Origin: Marinactinospora thermotolerans DSM 45154
GTDB taxonomy: Bacteria; Actinomycetota; Actinomycetes; Streptosporangiales; Streptosporangiaceae
Length of the DNA: 64,000 bases
Assembly (NCBI RefSeq): GCF_900167435.1
Contig: NZ_FUWS01000008.1
Location: 222,858 to 286,857, forward strand
Direction of reading: 5' to 3'
Part shown: piece after piece, positions 62,318 to 64,000 of the stretch
Layout of the letters: each line of letters begins with the position of its first letter
Position numbering within the stretch: position 1 is the stretch's first letter
Program-made: the position numbers and the translations under genes
Notes under the pieces: generated by a model
The model's database searches: none
What the model saw: the letters and a program-made list of their open reading frames with translations, nothing else
Told to the model about the DNA's origin: nothing

Positions 62318-64000
62318 ATGCAGGGCAGCAGCGCCACGTGGAGCACCTTCCGCAGCTTCTCCCGCGACCGCGATGTGACAAAGGAGCGGCTGCGGCCGGG
62401 GACGATCCGCCGCATCGCGCGCTACGCGCGCCCCCACCTGCCCGCGCTGGTGGCCTTCCTCGTGTTGACCGCCCTGGGCGGCGGCATCGTCGTCGCCACG
62501 CCGCTGGTGATGAAGGCGCTCATCGACCAGGGCGTCATCCCCGGTGACGCCGACCTCGTGGTCGGGTTGGCGCTGGCCCTGGCCGGCCTGGCCCTGGTGG
62601 AGGCGGTGCTGACCCTGGCGCAACGCTGGCTGTCGGCGCGGATCGGCGAGGGGCTCATCTACGGGCTGCGCACCCAGGTGTTCGCGCACGTGCAGCGCAT
62701 GCCCCTGGCGTTCTTCACCCGCACCCAGACGGGTTCGCTGATCAGCCGGCTCAACACCGACGTGATCGGCGCCCAGCGAGCGCTCACCACGACGCTGTCG
62801 TCGGTGGTCTCCAACGTCGTGAGCCTGGTCCTGGTCCTGGCCACCATGCTGGCGCTGTCGTGGCGGATCACCCTGATCGTCCTCGTCCTGGTCCCTCTGT
62901 TCATCGTTCCGGCCAAGGCGTTCGGCCGCCGTCTCGCGGGGATCACCCGCGAGCGGATGCGGCTGGACGCGGAGATGAGCTCGGTCATGACCGAGCGGTT
63001 CAACGTGGGCGGCGCGATGCTGGTCAAGCTCTACGGGCGCCCGGAGGAGGAGGCGGAGCGCTTCGCGGTCCGCGCCGCGCGGGTGCGCGACATCGGTGTC
63101 ACCTCGGCGATGTACAGCAGGATCTTCTTCACCGGGTTGACGTTCATGGCGGCCCTGGCCACGGCGGTCGTCTACGGTGTCGGCGGCCTGCTCGCCATCG
63201 GCGACATCCTGGAGCTGGGCACGCTGGTCGCGTTGGCCACCCTGCTGACCCGCCTGTACGGGCCGTTGACGGCGCTGTCCAACGTCCACGTCGACGTGAT
63301 GACCGCGCTGGTCAGCTTCGACCGGGTGTTCGAGGTCTTGGACCTGCGCCCGGCGATCACCGACCGTCCCGACGCGCGCCCCCTGCCCGAAGGCCCGCTG
63401 GACGTGGAGTTCGACCACGTCTTTTTCCGCTATCCCCGGTCGGCGGAGGTGTCGTTGGCCTCCCTGGAGTCGGTGTCGCGGACATCGGGGAAGGAGGAGG
63501 CCGACGGGGCGACGCCGCTGGTGCTCGATGACGTGTCGTTTTCGGCGGCGCCGGGGGAGATGGTGGCGTTGGTGGGGCCGTCGGGGGCGGGGAAGACCAC
63601 GTTGACGCATCTGGTGACCCGGTTGTACGACCCGGTGGAGGGTGTGGTGCGCGTGGGCGGGGTGGACCTGCGTGAGGTGCGGGGCGCGTCGTTGCGTGAG
63701 CGGGTGGGCGTGGTCACCCAGGACGCCCACCTGTTCCATGACACGATCGGCGCGAACCTGCGCTATGCCCGGCCCGAGGCGGGGGATGAGGAGTTGCGCG
63801 CGGCGTTGCGGGCGGCGCGGTTGGGGCATCTGCTGGATGCGTTGCCCGATGGGTTGGACACGGTCGTGGGGGATCGCGGGTACCGGTTGTCGGGTGGGGA
63901 GAAGCAGCGTCTGGCGATCGCGCGGTTGTTGCTCAAGGCGCCTTCGGTGGTGGTGTTGGACGAGGCGACCGCGCATTTGGACGCCGAGTCCGAGGCCGCG
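62318..64000 (+). CDS. ABC exporter, fused membrane and ATPase domains (3' end outside window)
   Basis: The frame is open from ATG 62318 (GGGGAG 9 bp upstream) to the right edge, 561 codons. Six membrane helices lie at about 35-330, with the coupling segments LAFFTRTQTGSLISRLNTDV and LVKLYGRPEEEAERF. The ATPase domain has Walker A GPSGAGKTT near 424, VTQDAHLFHDTIGANLRYA, LSGGEKQRLAIARLLL and VVLDEATAHLD. It is a half-type exporter distinct from the one at 22.7 kb. From about 63425 onward codon choice changes from C-ending to G-ending (many TTG, GTG and GCG), unlike the first half. Confidence 0.9.
   Translation, partial: MQGSSATWSTFRSFSRDRDVTKERLRPGTIRRIARYARPHLPALVAFLVLTALGGGIVVATPLVMKALIDQGVIPGDADLVVGLALALAGLALVEAVLTLAQRWLSARIGEGLIYGLRTQVFAHVQRMPLAFFTRTQTGSLISRLNTDVIGAQRALTTTLSSVVSNVVSLVLVLATMLALSWRITLIVLVLVPLFIVPAKAFGRRLAGITRERMRLDAEMSSVMTERFNVGGAMLVKLYGRPEEEAERFAVRAARVRDIGVTSAMYSRIFFTGLTFMAALATAVVYGVGGLLAIGDILELGTLVALATLLTRLYGPLTALSNVHVDVMTALVSFDRVFEVLDLRPAITDRPDARPLPEGPLDVEFDHVFFRYPRSAEVSLASLESVSRTSGKEEADGATPLVLDDVSFSAAPGEMVALVGPSGAGKTTLTHLVTRLYDPVEGVVRVGGVDLREVRGASLRERVGVVTQDAHLFHDTIGANLRYARPEAGDEELRAALRAARLGHLLDALPDGLDTVVGDRGYRLSGGEKQRLAIARLLLKAPSVVVLDEATAHLDAESEAA

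Overview
This is a very GC-rich, gene-dense chromosomal window from a high-GC actinobacterium. The best guess is Nocardiopsaceae or another Streptosporangiales lineage (Nocardiopsis or Thermobifida-like). That guess rests on codon usage with G or C in the third position, a WhiB regulator, many GTG and TTG starts, an FprA-type NADPH-ferredoxin reductase, a coproporphyrin-type heme branch (HemE, CgoX, ChdC) beside RNase D and a DUF3000 protein, and a cysteine-operon leader peptide of the actinobacterial HVD-x-x-RV type. No rRNA, tRNA, CRISPR array, transposase or prophage gene was found. Most of the window is housekeeping and metabolic core with short, mostly hairpin-terminated intergenic gaps.

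Layout. 1-0.8 kb: a truncated P-loop kinase-like gene and a small divergent protein, separated by a perfect actinobacterial SOS (LexA) box. 0.9-5.7 kb: a ROK repressor and a XylFGH-type sugar ABC operon that share a 19-bp palindromic operator. 5.8-11.5 kb: GH114-like lipoprotein, TauE/SafE permease, Mug glycosylase, Dxs and FprA. 11.5-12.3 kb: the largest gene-free stretch. 12.3-19 kb: CGNR regulator/alpha-beta hydrolase pair with nested inverted repeats; zinc metallopeptidase; TetR/MmpL-type exporter pair around a perfect 24-bp palindrome; a membrane protein. 19.1-22.4 kb: fatty-acid beta-oxidation operon (fadA-fadB). 22.7-26.1 kb: ABC exporter and two TPR proteins. 26.3-33 kb: RNase D, DUF3000, hemE, a DUF4349 lipoprotein, cgoX (hemY), chdC (hemQ). 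33.2-36.7 kb: DedA protein, psd-pssA, msrB. 36.9-42.9 kb: GntR regulator, RibD-C reductase, glgX, AidB-like dehydrogenase. 43.0-46.6 kb: assimilatory sulfate-reduction operon (leader peptide, nirA/sir, zinc-ribbon protein, cysH, CbiX-like chelatase), translationally coupled throughout. 46.7-54.4 kb: YihY/BrkB protein, secreted HNH nuclease, MFS transporter, GNAT, a phosphoribosyltransferase-hydrolase fusion, WhiB, an MBL-fold hydrolase. 54.7-64 kb: YccF, AI-2E-family transporter, ABC-F protein, small HTH protein, enoyl-CoA hydratase, DEAD-box helicase with RGG/RDD tail, a small membrane protein and the start of another ABC exporter.

How the parts work together. Two metabolic modules are coherent. 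The sulfur operon carries sulfite reduction, APS reduction and probable siroheme metallation, and its leader ORF has the features of a cysteine-responsive attenuator. The heme enzymes flank unrelated genes but together give most of the coproporphyrin-dependent route; the ferrochelatase is not in this window. Regulator-target pairs with visible operators (ROK/xyl, CGNR/hydrolase, TetR/MmpL, SOS box) are the clearest regulatory content. I did not find a convincing wholly new multi-gene system. The best leads are the sulfur-operon leader peptide and its 66-aa zinc-ribbon partner, the SOS-boxed divergent pair at the left edge, and a fusion enzyme whose hydrolase half appears to have lost its catalytic residues.
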